Assembly (NCBI GenBank): GCA_022772525.1
Contig: JALFAD010000067.1
Span: 1-39,040, forward strand
DNA length: 39,040 bases
Reading direction: 5' to 3'
Source: Clostridiales bacterium
Lineage (GTDB): Bacteria; Bacillota; Clostridia; Oscillospirales; Oscillospiraceae
Shown: positions 21,783 through 28,545 of the stretch, one piece after another
How the letters are laid out: each line of letters begins with the position of its first letter
Numbering within the stretch: position 1 is the stretch's first letter
Notes under the pieces: generated by a model
What the model was told of the DNA's origin: nothing
What the model saw: the letters and a program-made list of their open reading frames with translations, nothing else
The model's database searches: none
Position numbers and translations under genes: made by a program

Positions 21783-22046
21783 CTATTCCGTGCAATCCGT
21801 GATACATCCAGTATTTTCGACGATGACCTTTCCATAGGGATTCACCGCTTTAATCACCCCTTTTAAGGGGCTGAGCGCCTGGATCGCACTCGTGATTTTT
21901 GCCCAGGCAAGCGCAGACATTGAATGAGCAATGATCTGATCGAGTTCCCAGTTGTGCATCCCCAGGTGAGCCGCTACGCGATCCATAGACACACCACGCT
22001 CCTGGGCGATCCTCTCGATCTGCTGGTACGCTTCGCTTTTTAGCAT
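21783..22046 (-). CDS. Small HTH-like island protein
   Basis: 87 residues. The N-terminal half (LKSEAYQQIERIAQERGVSMDRVAAHLGMHNWELDQII) reads as a helix-turn-helix; the C-terminal half is SPLKGVIKAVNPYGKVIVENTGC. I place the start at the ATG ending 22046, three codons after an in-frame GTG, preceded by AAAGGACGG. Probably a DNA-binding early protein; targets unknown. Confidence 0.6.
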   Translation of the reverse strand: MLKSEAYQQIERIAQERGVSMDRVAAHLGMHNWELDQIIAHSMSALAWAKITSAIQALSPLKGVIKAVNPYGKVIVENTGCITDCTE

Positions 22047-22082
22047 CCTTTTCACCGTCCTTTCTTTGTGGGATTCCGGGGA

Positions 22083-22310
22083 TCACTTCTCGACTACAAA
22101 GCGAGAACCGGTGCTCTGGATCTTCGTATGGACACTCTCCGAAACGATCTTGTTGATCGCCTGGATCATGCGATCTTTCATCTCAGGACTCAGATCACGG
22201 CGCAGAGTTCGCGTGATAGTCGCCTCGCTCATCCCCAGAGCCTCAGCAACCTGCCACTGACGAACCCCTTTCTCTCTCATGAGAGCTTTTATTTCGGCAT
22301 TCACACCCAC
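22083..22310 (-). CDS. XRE-type helix-turn-helix protein (Cro-like)
   Basis: 75 residues from a GTG at 22310. It contains a clear helix-turn-helix: IKALMREKGVRQWQVAEALG then MSEATITRTLRRDLSPEMKDRMIQAI. The GTG is nine bases after AGGAGG; another GTG two codons later is possible. It is the first gene leftward from a divergent control region and faces the CI-like repressor, the classical Cro position of a temperate element switch. Confidence 0.75.
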   Translation of the reverse strand: MGVNAEIKALMREKGVRQWQVAEALGMSEATITRTLRRDLSPEMKDRMIQAINKIVSESVHTKIQSTGSRFVVEK

Positions 22311-22337
22311 TTTTTCACACCTCCTAACATTGGGGAT

Positions 22338-22366
22338 TGACAATCATCATCGTCGTCGCTATAATA
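22338..22366 (+). promoter_or_regulatory. Consensus promoter for the repressor operon
   Basis: TTGACA (22338-22343), 17 bp, TATAAT (22361-22366): a perfect promoter reading towards the CI-like repressor. The weaker leftward promoter must overlap this region. Confidence 0.9.
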
Positions 22367-22369
22367 GCA

Positions 22370-22399
22370 CTATCAGGATGATAGTTAAACAATCATCCG
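22370..22399. promoter_or_regulatory. Operator-like palindromes in the divergent region
   Basis: ACTATCA-GGA-TGATAGT (22370-22386) is a perfect inverted repeat immediately after the -10 box, and it overlaps a second one, GGATGAT-N9-ATCATCC (22377-22399). They are likely binding sites for the repressor or the Cro-like protein. Confidence 0.7.
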
Positions 22400-22432
22400 A
22401 GAATTTATTTGATAGTCAAGAGGTGAGACAAA

Positions 22433-22936
22433 ATGCCGTACTGGAAAGAATCTATCAACCCTATCAGTGGTCAAAGATTGCGAGAAGAACTCAAGCAGAA
22501 AGGATATTCGCATTCTCAATTTGCCGATATGGTTAATCTTGATCCGAAAGTAATCGGTTTCTACTGCCAGGGCAGACGGAGAATCACAGAAAAGAGAGCC
22601 GAGCAATTCGCTGGGATCTTAGGAGTCCGAGCCGAATATCTCCTCGGCCTTGATGATTTCAGAACTCCGGATCGTGAATGGCTCAGGAACGCCGCCGGAT
22701 TGGAGACCAAAAAGGAAGCCTTTTTCGAGCATTGCCTCTCTTTCTGGGGGTATGAGATTATCGGAAATGAAAGCATATACTCCGAGGATAATAACGGAGA
22801 TCCGCAGATTACCGGCATGATCTACAAGATCAAAACCCCCACCGAAAAAGAAATCTCCGTAACCGCTGAAAGCGTGGAGCAAATCGAAAATGAGATCCTG
22901 GATTTCGCCCTTTTCAAAATCCAATCTCTTAGATAG
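22433..22936 (+). CDS. CI-like XRE repressor
   Basis: 167 residues. The N-terminal helix-turn-helix (GQRLREELKQKGYSHSQFADMVNLDPKVIGFYCQGRRRI, then GILGVRAEYLLGLDDF) is a standard XRE repressor. The C-terminal half (ETKKEAFFEHCLSFWGYEI, YKIKTPTEKEISVTAESVEQI) has no LexA-type protease motif, so induction is probably not by RecA-driven self-cleavage. ATG 22433 is preceded by GAGGTGAG. Driven by a consensus promoter; likely keeps the element integrated. Confidence 0.85.
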   Translation: MPYWKESINPISGQRLREELKQKGYSHSQFADMVNLDPKVIGFYCQGRRRITEKRAEQFAGILGVRAEYLLGLDDFRTPDREWLRNAAGLETKKEAFFEHCLSFWGYEIIGNESIYSEDNNGDPQITGMIYKIKTPTEKEISVTAESVEQIENEILDFALFKIQSLR

Positions 22937-22951
22937 GGGGGATGGTATACG

Positions 22952-23182
22952 ATGAAACCAGATACCAATTACTACCCAGAACTCCGGGCAGAGATGGCGC
23001 GAAAAAATATCTCCGTCACTATGATCGCAAACGATCCCAGGATCAGGAGAACAGTCAGCACTATGAGTATGAAGCTGACCGGAAAAGCCGATCTCCTACT
23101 GAGAGAGGCGATCGCAATAAAGCAGATCCTCGGAACAAATACCCCGATCGAGATCCTTTTCCAGACCAAAACAACAGAATAA
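22952..23182 (+). CDS. Small HTH-like island protein
   Basis: 76 residues: YYPELRAEMARKNISVTMIA, then DPRIRRTVSTMSMKLTGKADLLLREAIAIKQIL and TNTPIEILFQ. The pattern (first helix, a turn, MSMKLTGKA recognition helix, final EILF) is that of short phage-type Cro/repressor proteins that bind DNA. AGGGGGGATGG lies about ten bases before the ATG. It is directly after the repressor and probably in its operon. Confidence 0.7.
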   Translation: MKPDTNYYPELRAEMARKNISVTMIANDPRIRRTVSTMSMKLTGKADLLLREAIAIKQILGTNTPIEILFQTKTTE

Positions 23183-23193
23183 TGGAGGCAAAC

Positions 23194-23463
23194 ATGAAAG
23201 AATACTTCGAGTATGAGAGAGACTACAACACCGATCTCAAAAAGGTACTTCTCCTATTTCACGACTACACCCAGTCCAGCACCGCCGCCGAAAAAGATGG
23301 CTTTCTCATGGCTCTGGATCACTTTATCGGAGTCCTGGATGATCCGATCGCATCGGCAGTCTTTCCAAAGCTGGTACAGGCTCAGGGAGATCCCGAAACT
23401 CTGGAGCTGTACACCCAGATCCTCCAGGAGCATCTTTTTGAGCTGGAGCGAGAGATCGCATAG
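23194..23463 (+). CDS. Small acidic island protein, unknown
   Basis: 89 residues, acidic and helical (KEYFEYERDYNTDLKKVLLL, AEKDGFLMALDHFIGVLDD, QILQEHLFELEREIA). GGAGG at 23184-23188 sets the ATG at 23194; an ATG four codons earlier overlaps the previous stop but has no site. No family recognised. Confidence 0.65.
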   Translation: MKEYFEYERDYNTDLKKVLLLFHDYTQSSTAAEKDGFLMALDHFIGVLDDPIASAVFPKLVQAQGDPETLELYTQILQEHLFELEREIA

Positions 23464-23601
23464 GCAAAAAGAAAAGGCTCCCCGATCGCGGCAACGACCA
23501 GGGAGCCAGGAACCAACCTATCCGAGAGGATATAGTCAGGAATCCACAATGATTATATCACACCTCGGAGATATTTCAAAGAATTTTCGGAGGTTTTCGA
23601 T
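23464..23601. other. Gap upstream of integrase with minus-strand terminator hairpin
   Basis: GGCTCCC (23476-23482) pairs with GGGAGCC (23501-23507). On the minus strand the stem is followed by TTTTCTTTTT, so it would stop transcription arriving from the integrase side. No plus-strand terminator or clear promoter is seen; the integrase may be read from the repressor operon. Confidence 0.55.
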
Positions 23602-25002
23602 ATGGCAAATATCACAAAACGCGGAAATAGCTATTCGATCCGGGTATCCGCTGGATACGATGCAAGCGGCAAACAGATCATGAAGTCGATGACCTGGAAG
23701 ATCCCGGAGGGCATGAGCGAAAAGAAAGCAGAGAAAGAGGCTCAGAAAGCCGCTACCCTTTTCGAGGAGAAAGTCAGAACCGGACAGATCGCCGATGAAA
23801 AATCCATGAAATTCTCTGCCTATGCTGAGAAATGGTTTTCCGACTACGCCGCCACACAGCTACGGCCTCGGACAATCGACGGATATAAGCACCTCATGAT
23901 CCGAATCGAACCGGCGCTCGGTCATCTGTACATCGACAAGATCAGACCGGCTCATCTCGTGAAGTTCTACAGCGATCTCTCCAGCACCCCAAAGGAATGC
24001 ACCTACAAATGCACCGTGGATCTGAAAGCCCTCCTGAAAGAGTCCGGCAAAAGCCTGACAGCGTTCTCCTCAGAGAACAATATCTCTCTCCCGGCATTGA
24101 AAAGCGCCGCAAATGGGCGAAATCTCTCTCCAGAGAATGCGATCCAGGTCGCTAAAGCACTGAAAAAGCCCCTCGCCGATCTCTTTGAGGTCTCCGGTGG
24201 CGGCGAGACCCTCTCAGCCAGCACCGTGGGCAAGTATCACCGGGTACTGTCCTCCATGTTTGAAACCGCTGTAAAATGGGGGCTGATCGTCTCCAACCCT
24301 TGCGAGAGAGTATCCCCTCCCAAAGATCGGAAGCCGAAAAAGAACGAGGCTCAGTTCCTCACCGCCGAACAGGCGAAAGAGATGATCTCACTCCTGGATC
24401 ATGAGCCGGAGAAGTACCGGAATGCAACGATCCTCCTCCTGTTCACCGGCATGAGACGCGGCGAAATGCTCGGCCTTGAATGGGATGACCTGAATCTCGA
24501 AAAGGGTACTCTCCGGATCAACAAAACGATCCAGTACCTCCCTGATCGCGGCATCTTCGAGGATGACACAAAGAATCAATCCTCGAACCGCGTGATAAAG
24601 CTCTCCAGGAGCGCGATCAATGTCCTGAAAGCGCAAAAGAGATGGCAGACCGAACAGCGGCTCAAGATGGGCGACTGCTGGGAGGGATCTCCGAAGATCT
24701 TCACAAATGAGACCGGCAGGATCATCCACCCCGATTCTTTCTCCGGCTGGTTCCGGAGTTTCATCAAAGCAAACGGATTTCCTGAGGATATTCACGTTCA
24801 TTCCCTCCGGCATACGAATGCGACAATCCAGATCGCAAACGGCTCCTCGGTGACTACCGTCGCCGGTTATCTCGGTCATGCCAATGCAAACACCACCACA
24901 AAGATCTATGCCCATGCGATCCAGGAGGCACAAGCCGCCGCCGCTGAAATGCTGGACGATATTCTCAATCCGACGATCAAACCCCAGGTAAGACACGCAT
25001 AA
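23602..25002 (+). CDS. int: Tyrosine site-specific integrase with inserted HTH segment
   Basis: 466 residues. It has an N-terminal arm-binding domain (about 1-60, ANITKRGNSYSIRVSAGYD), a core-binding SAM-like domain beginning at 70, and a catalytic domain from 250 with Arg285 (FTGMRRGE), Lys324, HSLR (400-403), His426 (GHAN) and Tyr436 (TTKIYAHA). The core-binding domain is interrupted at about 140-197 by a helix-turn-helix-like insert (LLKESGKSLTAFSSENNISL, then AIQVAKALKKPLADLFEV) before HYxRxLS-type helix KYHRVLSSMFETAVKWG. TCGGAGG precedes the ATG. It lies beside attR in tRNA-Thr. Confidence 0.95.
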   Translation: MANITKRGNSYSIRVSAGYDASGKQIMKSMTWKIPEGMSEKKAEKEAQKAATLFEEKVRTGQIADEKSMKFSAYAEKWFSDYAATQLRPRTIDGYKHLMIRIEPALGHLYIDKIRPAHLVKFYSDLSSTPKECTYKCTVDLKALLKESGKSLTAFSSENNISLPALKSAANGRNLSPENAIQVAKALKKPLADLFEVSGGGETLSASTVGKYHRVLSSMFETAVKWGLIVSNPCERVSPPKDRKPKKNEAQFLTAEQAKEMISLLDHEPEKYRNATILLLFTGMRRGEMLGLEWDDLNLEKGTLRINKTIQYLPDRGIFEDDTKNQSSNRVIKLSRSAINVLKAQKRWQTEQRLKMGDCWEGSPKIFTNETGRIIHPDSFSGWFRSFIKANGFPEDIHVHSLRHTNATIQIANGSSVTTVAGYLGHANANTTTKIYAHAIQEAQAAAAEMLDDILNPTIKPQVRHA

Positions 25003-25008
25003 AAGACA

Positions 25009-25052
25009 GCTCCTCATGAAGCCTCGAAAGCCTCATGGGGAGCAAAATTTTT
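25009..25052 (+). terminator. Terminator after integrase
   Basis: GCTCCTCATGA pairs with TCATGGGGAGC (one G-T pair) around 13 bases, followed by AAAATTTTT. Confidence 0.85.
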
Positions 25053-25055
25053 CCC

Positions 25056-25077
25056 ATAATGAACAAATAATGAACAA
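25056..25077 (+). repeat. Tandem 11-bp repeat in island right arm
   Basis: ATAATGAACAA occurs twice without gap (25056-25066, 25067-25077). The 11-bp period mirrors the phased repeats of the left arm, suggesting integrase arm sites. Confidence 0.7.
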
Positions 25078-25116
25078 TACGCAGAGCGCCGAAAAAACGC
25101 CTAACTTTTTGCATAA

Positions 25117-25153
25117 GAAAACCGCCCTTTTACCTTGAAAAGAGCGGCTTTTT
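25117..25153 (-). terminator. Replacement terminator for tRNA-Thr supplied by the island
   Basis: On the minus strand a stem (AAGCCGCTCTTTT with AAAAGGGCGGTT, one mismatch) starts two bases after the tRNA CCA and is followed by TTTTC. It belongs to the island side of attR. Confidence 0.8.
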
Positions 25154-25154
25154 A

Positions 25155-25199
25155 TGGAGCTAGTGACCTGACTCGAACAGGCGACCTTCTCATTACGAG
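25155..25199 (-). repeat. attR: 3' half of tRNA-Thr
   Basis: Identical over 45 bases to 20281-20325. The identity block runs exactly from the 5' edge of the anticodon loop to the CCA. Confidence 0.95.
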
Positions 25200-25230
25200 T
25201 GAGATGCACTACCGACTGTGCTACACTAGC
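25155..25230 (-). tRNA. tRNA-Thr (anticodon CGT)
   Basis: 76 nt with encoded CCA. Acceptor GCTAGTG/CACTAGC, anticodon arm TCTCA-CTCGTAA-TGAGA with CGT (reads ACG), and T arm with GTTCGAGTC. It is intact after integration because the island end recreates its 3' half. Consensus promoter at 25249-25277. Confidence 0.97.
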
Positions 25231-25248
25231 AGGAACTTAAGCCCAGTC

Positions 25249-25277
25249 ATTATATCGAAAATCAGGCAAAATGTCAA
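25249..25277 (-). promoter_or_regulatory. Consensus promoter for tRNA-Thr
   Basis: On the minus strand TTGACA (25272-25277), 17 bp, TATAAT (25249-25254). It is outside the island and thus unaffected by integration. Confidence 0.95.
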
Positions 25278-25296
25278 TAACAATTTACGTAACAAT

Positions 25297-25863
25297 TTAC
25301 AGCTTTATTCCAAGCTGGCGGGCTTTTTCCCGGATGGACAGCAAATCATCAAAGGTTTCCGGGCGTTTCGTCACGTCCCGGAGAAGAGCCGAGGGATGGT
25401 AAATGGCCGTCATCCAGAATCCGCCCTTTTCCGCCCACTGACCGTGCTGGTGGGTAATGCGGTAGTCCGGGTCAATGAGCCGTTTGGCGGCAATGCGGCC
25501 CAGGCAGACAATGATCTTCGGTTTTACCAGCGCCACCTGATTGCGCAGATACCCGATGCAGGCATCCTGCTCCGTCTCCAGCGGATCCCGGTTATGGGGC
25601 GGACGGCATTTGACAATGTTGCAGATATAGCAGTTTTCCTCACGGGAAAGGTCAATAATGGACAGCATATCATCCAGCAGCTTTCCGGCGGGGCCGACAA
25701 ACGGTTCTCCCCGCAGATCCTCCTGCTCGCCGGGACCCTCCCCCACAAACAAAATGTCCGCCTGCTCATTACCTACGCCAAACACCACATTGTGCCGGGT
25801 TTCACACAGTCCGCACCGGACACAGTGACCACATTCTCGTTTCAGTTCCTCCCAGGAAAGCAT
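25297..25863 (-). CDS. Uracil-DNA glycosylase, family 4-type (Fe-S)
   Basis: 188 residues. Removes uracil from DNA in base-excision repair. The family 4/5 pattern is clear: N-terminal CVRCGLCETR cysteines for a [4Fe-4S] cluster, GEGPGEQEDLRGEPFVGPAG (uracil pocket), CNIVKCRPPHNRDP with further cysteines, and HPSALLR near the C-terminus (catalytic loop). AGGAGGA precedes the ATG. It overlaps the stop of the upstream S11-like gene (TGATG), so the two are co-translated although functionally unrelated. Confidence 0.94.
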   Translation of the reverse strand: MLSWEELKRECGHCVRCGLCETRHNVVFGVGNEQADILFVGEGPGEQEDLRGEPFVGPAGKLLDDMLSIIDLSREENCYICNIVKCRPPHNRDPLETEQDACIGYLRNQVALVKPKIIVCLGRIAAKRLIDPDYRITHQHGQWAEKGGFWMTAIYHPSALLRDVTKRPETFDDLLSIREKARQLGIKL

Positions 25864-27362
25864 CAGTTGTTCCTCCTGCGCTGCGCCCTTCTCTTCCGGC
25901 GGCGTGCACGGATCCGGTTACGCATATAGGCGTTGAAGGCCAGATAGGCGATGGCAACGCCCAGCACAATGACGCAGATTGTGCCCAGCGCAGACAGGAA
26001 GCCGGGGGTTCCCTTGCTGCCCTCCACGGCGGAAGACCGGATGCTCACGCCGGTTTTGTCCGCCCGCCTGACGTCACTCATGGCATAGACCTCCACCTCC
26101 GTCAGTACGGAATTACGGTACACTACCTCAAGAGTCGCAATCATCTGATCTTTTTTGATGGGTGCGGTCAGTCCCCCGTCCACGGCCTCATAGTTCATCT
26201 GGATGTTCTTCATCTGGGCATTGATGGGGACAACGGTATCTACATTCACATTCGCCTGTCCCACCGCGTTGCACTCGCCGCCGTTGACCTTAAAAGTGCT
26301 CAGCGCCATGCCTTCATAAATAATGCGGTTAATCTTGAAGCTGTTGAAGGCGTAGTCCAGGAGATCGGACATTTCGTTGAAGTTGCCGTAAATTTTCGGC
26401 TGCCAGCCATTCTCGGCAAAGGTACGAGTTGCCCCCAGAATCACGGCGATAAAGTTCATGTTCTTATACTCCGCAGTACAGACAATGGATGCGCCGTAGG
26501 ATTCATAATAGGACGCAAAGCCGCCGGTCACACGGCTGTCATAGAAGTCCTGCAGGGTGCTGTCATCGATCATATAGTTCTGCGTCTTGAATTCCTTACG
26601 GCCCTGTACCATGTTGGTATCGGGAATCTGATAGCTTTTCGCCCCGAAAATCTCCCGGAAATTCTCGTTTTTAATAGCCTCCTGTACAATTCGCGTCATG
26701 TCACGGGCAGTGCTGCTGGACTGGGCGGTATACAGGCCGCTGACGTTGCCAAACTCCGTATTGGTGCAGCCCATCTGCTTAACCCGCTTGTTCATCAACT
26801 CCAGAAAAGCCGCAGTTGTCCCCGAAACGTGGTGAGCCAGTGCCACCGCCGCGTCGTTGGCGTTGATCAAAAGCAGCGCATACAAAAGGTCCCTGACCTT
26901 GATCTCCTCGTTACTTTTCAGGCTCACCGACTGAACCTTACTGGCGCCGGCAGGTACATAGGACTGGATGCCCTCTGTTACCGTCACCAGATCGTCCAGA
27001 CCGCAGTTTTCCAGAACGATCAGCGCCATGACAATCTTCGCCAGGGTACCGGGATGGAGCTTCACATCCGGGTTGTAGGCGTAGACCACGGTATTGGAAT
27101 TCGTCTCATACAGAAACACCGCCTGCGCGGTTTCCAGTTTCTTCTCGCTGCCGGCAAGGGGCACCATGCCGTTGATGGTCCGGCAGCCCTTCTGGATGCA
27201 GACCGTACCGAAGGGAAGCTCCTCCGTCTGGGCCGTTATGGCCTGCTCTGTCTCGGTTGGCTCTGTCTGTGTTGTCTCAGCCTCCGCTGCCGCAGGCACC
27301 GGAACGCTCTGCATCAGAAGCAATATAGAGAGAATCAGAGAAAGACATTTTACTTTTTTCAT
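25863..27362 (-). CDS. Secreted membrane-anchored S11-like protein (inactive D-Ala-D-Ala carboxypeptidase homologue)
   Basis: 499 residues. Signal peptide (about 1-26), linker, S11/PBP5-like domain (about 75-330), a second beta-rich domain (about 335-440), a C-terminal membrane helix (about 462-482) and a very basic tail (RRRKRRAQRRRNN). Family landmarks are retained (MALIVLENCGLDDLVTV, DLLYALLLINANDAAVALA, STARDMTRIV). The active-site Ser of SxxK is Thr (TLAK, 106-109), SxN is NAN (167-169) and KTG is VTG (278-280). The same changes in KTG occur in the BlaR1-like protein. Thr as nucleophile cannot be excluded, but loss of all three motif residues favours a binding role. Confidence 0.88.
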   Translation of the reverse strand: MKKVKCLSLILSILLLMQSVPVPAAAEAETTQTEPTETEQAITAQTEELPFGTVCIQKGCRTINGMVPLAGSEKKLETAQAVFLYETNSNTVVYAYNPDVKLHPGTLAKIVMALIVLENCGLDDLVTVTEGIQSYVPAGASKVQSVSLKSNEEIKVRDLLYALLLINANDAAVALAHHVSGTTAAFLELMNKRVKQMGCTNTEFGNVSGLYTAQSSSTARDMTRIVQEAIKNENFREIFGAKSYQIPDTNMVQGRKEFKTQNYMIDDSTLQDFYDSRVTGGFASYYESYGASIVCTAEYKNMNFIAVILGATRTFAENGWQPKIYGNFNEMSDLLDYAFNSFKINRIIYEGMALSTFKVNGGECNAVGQANVNVDTVVPINAQMKNIQMNYEAVDGGLTAPIKKDQMIATLEVVYRNSVLTEVEVYAMSDVRRADKTGVSIRSSAVEGSKGTPGFLSALGTICVIVLGVAIAYLAFNAYMRNRIRARRRKRRAQRRRNN

Positions 27363-27392
27363 ATTTCGCCCTCAATAACCCCACGCCGGGGG

Positions 27393-27421
27393 TTGTCCGG
27401 CGGGAAAAAATCGTGTATAAT
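27393..27421 (+). promoter_or_regulatory. Promoter towards ComEA-like / two-component operon
   Basis: TTGTCC (27393-27398), 17 bp, TATAAT (27416-27421). The transcript would carry a leader of about 50 bases to the ATG at 27478. Confidence 0.75.
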
Positions 27422-27430
27422 GTGGTCTAT

Positions 27431-27459
27431 ATTATAACAGCTTTTCACCAGCTAGTCAA
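27431..27459 (-). promoter_or_regulatory. Promoter towards S11-like gene
   Basis: On the minus strand TTGACT (27454-27459), 17 bp, TATAAT (27431-27436). It faces the plus promoter with start regions crossing, so the two transcripts overlap at their 5' ends. Confidence 0.88.
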
Positions 27460-27477
27460 TGCGGGAGGTTCGTTCCC

Positions 27478-27858
27478 ATGAAAATTAAGCTTTCGGTTAT
27501 TTTGCCGGTGATCACCGCGCTGTTTGTGGGGCTGACGCTGGGCCTGTTTCTGGGGCGGAATCCCGCCGGCGGTTCCGTCACCGTGTCCGTCCCTGCCCGG
27601 CAGGCCAGCGCGGCTGTCCCGGTGGAAACCCAGGCGGAACCCTCCGGCCAGCCCGATTCCCTGCCCGTCAACATCAACACCGCAGATGCCGCCGAGCTGG
27701 CAGCACTGCCAGGTATCGGCGATGTGCTGGCGCAGAGAATTCTTGACTACCGGAGGGTTCACGGTAGTTTTTCCGCCGTTGAGCAGCTGACAAACGTCGA
27801 GGGAATCGGTGAGGGAAAGCTGGAAGCCATTTGGGAACTGATTACAATCGGAGGATAG
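27478..27858 (+). CDS. ComEA-like helix-hairpin-helix membrane protein
   Basis: 126 residues: N-terminal membrane helix (about 6-26), a flexible Pro/Ala/Ser linker, and a ComEA-type double helix-hairpin-helix (VNINTADAAELAALPGIGDV, ILDYRRVHGSFSAVEQL, VEGIGEGKLEAIWELITIGG). ComEA binds double-stranded DNA at the cell surface during natural transformation. GGGAGG precedes the ATG. No other late competence genes are beside it, though a DprA-family protein lies 5 kb away. It is followed seven bases later by the response regulator. Confidence 0.9.
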   Translation: MKIKLSVILPVITALFVGLTLGLFLGRNPAGGSVTVSVPARQASAAVPVETQAEPSGQPDSLPVNINTADAAELAALPGIGDVLAQRILDYRRVHGSFSAVEQLTNVEGIGEGKLEAIWELITIGG

Positions 27859-27864
27859 CAAGCT

Positions 27865-28545
27865 ATGAAAATATTGGTTGTGGATGACGAAGCTCTGCTG
27901 GTCAAGGGTATTCGCTTCAATCTTCAGAACGAAGGATACGACGTCATTACCGGCAGCGACGGGCTGGAAGCCGTGCAGGCCGTGAAGGAACAGCATCCCG
28001 ATCTGGTGGTGCTGGACGTCATGATGCCCAATATGGATGGGCTGACCGCCTGCGCCAAAATCCGGGAATTTTCCGACATTCCCATCATTATGCTCACGGC
28101 GAAAACCGATGATATGGACAAGCTGATTGGCTTTGACCACGGCGCGGACGACTATCTGACAAAACCCTTCAACATTCTGGAGCTGAAGGCCCGTATCCGC
28201 GCCCTGCTCCGCCGGGCGGGCACCACGGAAAAGCAGACGCCCAGCAGCAGCCTGACCATCGGCTCCATCACACTGGATCTGGATGCCCGGAACGCCTACC
28301 GGGGCGGGGTACTGGCGGATCTCACCGCCAAAGAATTCGACGTGATTGAATTTCTCATGCGCAATCCCAACCGGGTCTACTCCAGAGAAGCCCTGCTCGA
28401 CACCATCTGGGCCTACGAATACCGCAGCGATATCCGCACGGTGGATGTGCACATCCGGCGTCTGCGGGAAAAGCTGGAGGATAATCCGGCAGAGCCGAAA
28501 TACATTCTGACGAAATGGGGCGTTGGTTATTACTTCCGAAAGTAA
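27865..28545 (+). CDS. OmpR/PhoB-family response regulator
   Basis: 226 residues. Receiver domain with acidic pocket Asp7/Asp8, phosphoacceptor Asp51 (VVLDVMMPN), MLTAK and YLTKPFN, then a winged-helix output domain (LTAKEFDVIEFLMRNPNRVYSREALLDTIW, RTVDVHIRRLREKL, VGYYFRK). A GGAGG site overlaps the end of the ComEA-like gene. The histidine kinase gene starts inside its last codons, a normal pair. Output genes are not evident from the window. Confidence 0.96.
   Translation: MKILVVDDEALLVKGIRFNLQNEGYDVITGSDGLEAVQAVKEQHPDLVVLDVMMPNMDGLTACAKIREFSDIPIIMLTAKTDDMDKLIGFDHGADDYLTKPFNILELKARIRALLRRAGTTEKQTPSSSLTIGSITLDLDARNAYRGGVLADLTAKEFDVIEFLMRNPNRVYSREALLDTIWAYEYRSDIRTVDVHIRRLREKLEDNPAEPKYILTKWGVGYYFRK

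Larger units (their letters stand above)
20281..25199. mobile_element. 4.9-kb integrative island in tRNA-Thr
   Basis: Bounded by a perfect 45-bp direct repeat (20281-20325 and 25155-25199), the right copy being the 3' half of intact tRNA-Thr(CGT). Contents from the left: a repeat-bearing arm, a ParB-like fragment, six short minus-strand genes including an excisionase-like one, a divergent repressor region, three short plus-strand genes and a tyrosine integrase next to the tRNA. There are no capsid, tail, replication or transfer genes, so it is a satellite, remnant or minimal integrative element. Codon use differs from the host, with very frequent ATC and GATC. Confidence 0.93.

Noticed and set aside
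20281-25199. Functional prophage
   Set aside because: No capsid, terminase, tail, lysis or replication genes; only switch, excision and integration genes remain.
25279-25300. Short direct repeat TAACAATTTAC twice
   Set aside because: Two copies only, partly within the glycosylase stop region and tRNA promoter upstream region; likely chance in AT-rich sequence.
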